Of a DNA stretch of 24,231 nucleotides, positions 23,427-24,231 are shown in pieces. The DNA is from Treponema sp. UBA1233. GTDB lineage: Bacteria; Spirochaetota; Spirochaetia; Treponematales; Treponemataceae. The notes under the pieces were generated by a model. That model ran no database searches and was not told the DNA's origin. It saw only the letters and a list, made by a program, of their open reading frames with translations. Where the stretch lies: contig DBWR01000063.1 in assembly GCA_002309305.1 (NCBI GenBank), forward strand, positions 20,827 to 45,057. The letters run 5' to 3'. The position numbers were made by a program, and so were the translations under genes. Numbering within the stretch: the stretch's first letter is position 1; each line of letters opens with the position of its first letter.

Positions 23427-23609
23427 ATGGCACGGCAAATAAAAGAAACACCCATTTTGTTTGGTGAAGACGGCAGACGATTTGAAGAAAACATGCGCAA
23501 TGCAAAATGCACTGTAACACCCGAACAATATAAAGTTATGTATTCTCATTATAAGACTGTCCTGGCATGCCTTGAGAGGGGCGAAGCAGCCAGAAAAGAA
23601 TGGATTTAG
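23427..23609 (+). CDS. Small 60-residue protein, MARxIKETP type, function unknown
   Basis: I choose ATG 23427, 7 nt after a strong AGGAGG (23414-23419). The ATG at 23421 is only 1 nt from it. The protein begins MARQIKETPILFGEDGRRFEENM and ends in a charged helix (ERGEAARKEWI). I recall similar small proteins with a MARPIKETP-like start, some next to toxin-like genes, so an antitoxin-like or DNA-binding role is possible. That is memory-based and weak. No toxin-like partner is in the window. It stands alone between the CxxCxxCC gene and the oligopeptidase gene. AT-rich DNA upstream with TATATT may hold its promoter. Confidence 0.7.
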   Translation: MARQIKETPILFGEDGRRFEENMRNAKCTVTPEQYKVMYSHYKTVLACLERGEAARKEWI

Positions 23610-23708
23610 ATTCCTACAGCAAAGAGAAGACAGTCCTACACAATTAATGTATTTTGACTTGATGAATGTAATTGACGGTTAACAGATACCTACCACAAAA
23701 GCCAAAAT

Positions 23709-23717
23709 TGTGATAAA
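23709..23717 (+). promoter_or_regulatory. Extended -10-like element 8 nt before the oligopeptidase ATG
   Basis: TGT followed by GATAAA resembles an extended -10 element. The ATG at 23726 follows after the pyrimidine-rich CTCTCCCT, which has no Shine-Dalgarno character. No good -35 was found. A leaderless or nearly leaderless transcript is likely. Confidence 0.4.
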
Positions 23718-23725
23718 CTCTCCCT

Positions 23726-24231
23726 ATGGAAAACACAAACAAGATACCGCGCTGGGACGTTTCTTCAATTTATCCCGGCATTGATTCCGATGAATACAGG
23801 CAGGCCCTAAAGGATTATGAGTCTGCGATGGATGACGTTACCTCCATTTTGGATACCGCCGATTCCCTTACAAAGACAGCCAACGACAGCTTTGATTTTG
23901 CCACATGGCTTTCCAAATACCTGGAATGCAAGAACAAGGTCCACTATCTTTCAAGGACGCTTCATGCATTTGCATACATACTCTATTCAACTGACACGAC
24001 AAACACCGCTTACCTGAACAACATAACGCGTGTTGAAAAAATGGGCCTCAAGGTTGAACAGCAGGACATCCGATTTTCACGACTTCTACTGGCACATCAG
24101 ACTTCACTCCCCGACTTCTACAAGCGCTTTGCCGATTATTCCGAATACAAATACCTTCTTGAACAGACAATCGAAGACACACGCCACCAGATGTCCAGTG
24201 CGGAAGAAAACCTTGCATCCGACCTTAACCT
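23726..24231 (+). CDS. M3-family oligoendopeptidase, PepF-like (partial, C-terminus beyond the window)
   Basis: The open frame starts at ATG 23726 and runs off the right edge after 168 codons. The N-terminus (RWDVSSIYPGIDSDEY) and the following helical segments (NKVHYLSRTLHAFAYILYSTDTTN, DIRFSRLLLA) match the N-terminal domain of M3B oligoendopeptidases. The last visible part, MSSAEENLASDLN, corresponds to the conserved stretch before the catalytic half. The zinc motif HEXXH would lie outside the window, so activity cannot be confirmed. These enzymes degrade short peptides in the cytoplasm. No ribosome site is present. Confidence 0.85.
   Translation, partial: MENTNKIPRWDVSSIYPGIDSDEYRQALKDYESAMDDVTSILDTADSLTKTANDSFDFATWLSKYLECKNKVHYLSRTLHAFAYILYSTDTTNTAYLNNITRVEKMGLKVEQQDIRFSRLLLAHQTSLPDFYKRFADYSEYKYLLEQTIEDTRHQMSSAEENLASDLN

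Noticed and set aside
1..24231. CRISPR array, tRNA/rRNA genes, IS elements or prophage
   Set aside because: No regularly spaced repeats, cloverleaf-like segments, transposases, integrases or phage genes were seen by eye. A computational scan (for example tRNAscan-SE or ISfinder) was not possible here.

Overview
The window looks like a chromosomal segment of a host-associated Treponema-like spirochaete. The support is indirect: a diderm gene set (TolC-type outer-membrane factor, several lipoproteins, a large alpha-2-macroglobulin with PBP1C), moderate G+C, CUT1 sugar uptake genes, and small gene families I associate with gut treponemes. No rRNA, tRNA, CRISPR array, IS element or phage gene was seen. 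The content is mostly housekeeping and envelope genes. The least explained signals are in the intergenic DNA and at the starts of several genes.

Region 1 (1-5649, minus strand) is a sugar-uptake and catabolism locus. An extracellular solute-binding lipoprotein and two CUT1 permeases are followed by a terminator, then a DUF4867 cupin-like protein and an L-fucose/L-arabinose isomerase-like protein that runs off the left edge. No ABC ATPase lies in the cluster, so the importer probably uses a shared MsmK/MalK-type ATPase encoded elsewhere. A near-consensus promoter with a palindrome over its predicted start drives the binding-protein gene. A strong hairpin with a U-tract between the binding-protein gene and the permeases should lower permease expression. 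Further upstream lie a T17 tract, a 10-bp nested dyad and an AT-rich inverted repeat.

Region 2 (5650-15577) holds a plus-strand lipoprotein of unknown function with a TTG start, then a minus-strand envelope set: a three-segment membrane protein, an RluA-family pseudouridine synthase, a 1945-residue thioester-containing alpha-2-macroglobulin lipoprotein and penicillin-binding protein 1C. The last two overlap by ATGA, as in the known bacterial macroglobulin-PBP1C pairing.

Region 3 (15578-15816) is intergenic and contains two copies of a roughly 60-bp nested palindromic repeat, with a separate REP-like hairpin between them and another hairpin beside the efflux operon stop codon.

Region 4 (15817-21836, minus strand) is an operon-like run: a bifunctional NAD(P)HX repair enzyme, a TolC-like protein, a MacA-type adaptor, a MacB-type ATPase and a MacB-type permease. 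The ATPase and permease are separate polypeptides. The last four overlap or nearly touch and should form a tripartite envelope-spanning pump.

Region 5 (21888-24231, plus strand) has a membrane coiled-coil protein coupled by ATGA to a CxxCxxCC (YkgJ-type) protein, a 60-residue orphan protein, and the start of an M3-family oligoendopeptidase.

The most notable pattern concerns translation starts. Most genes have a strong Shine-Dalgarno site. Five genes (the membrane protein at 15577, tolC-like at 20283, nnr at 21836, the coiled-coil protein at 21888 and the oligopeptidase at 23726) have none or almost none, and instead carry a -10-like hexamer ending 6-8 nt before the ATG. This suggests leaderless mRNAs for a subset of genes.
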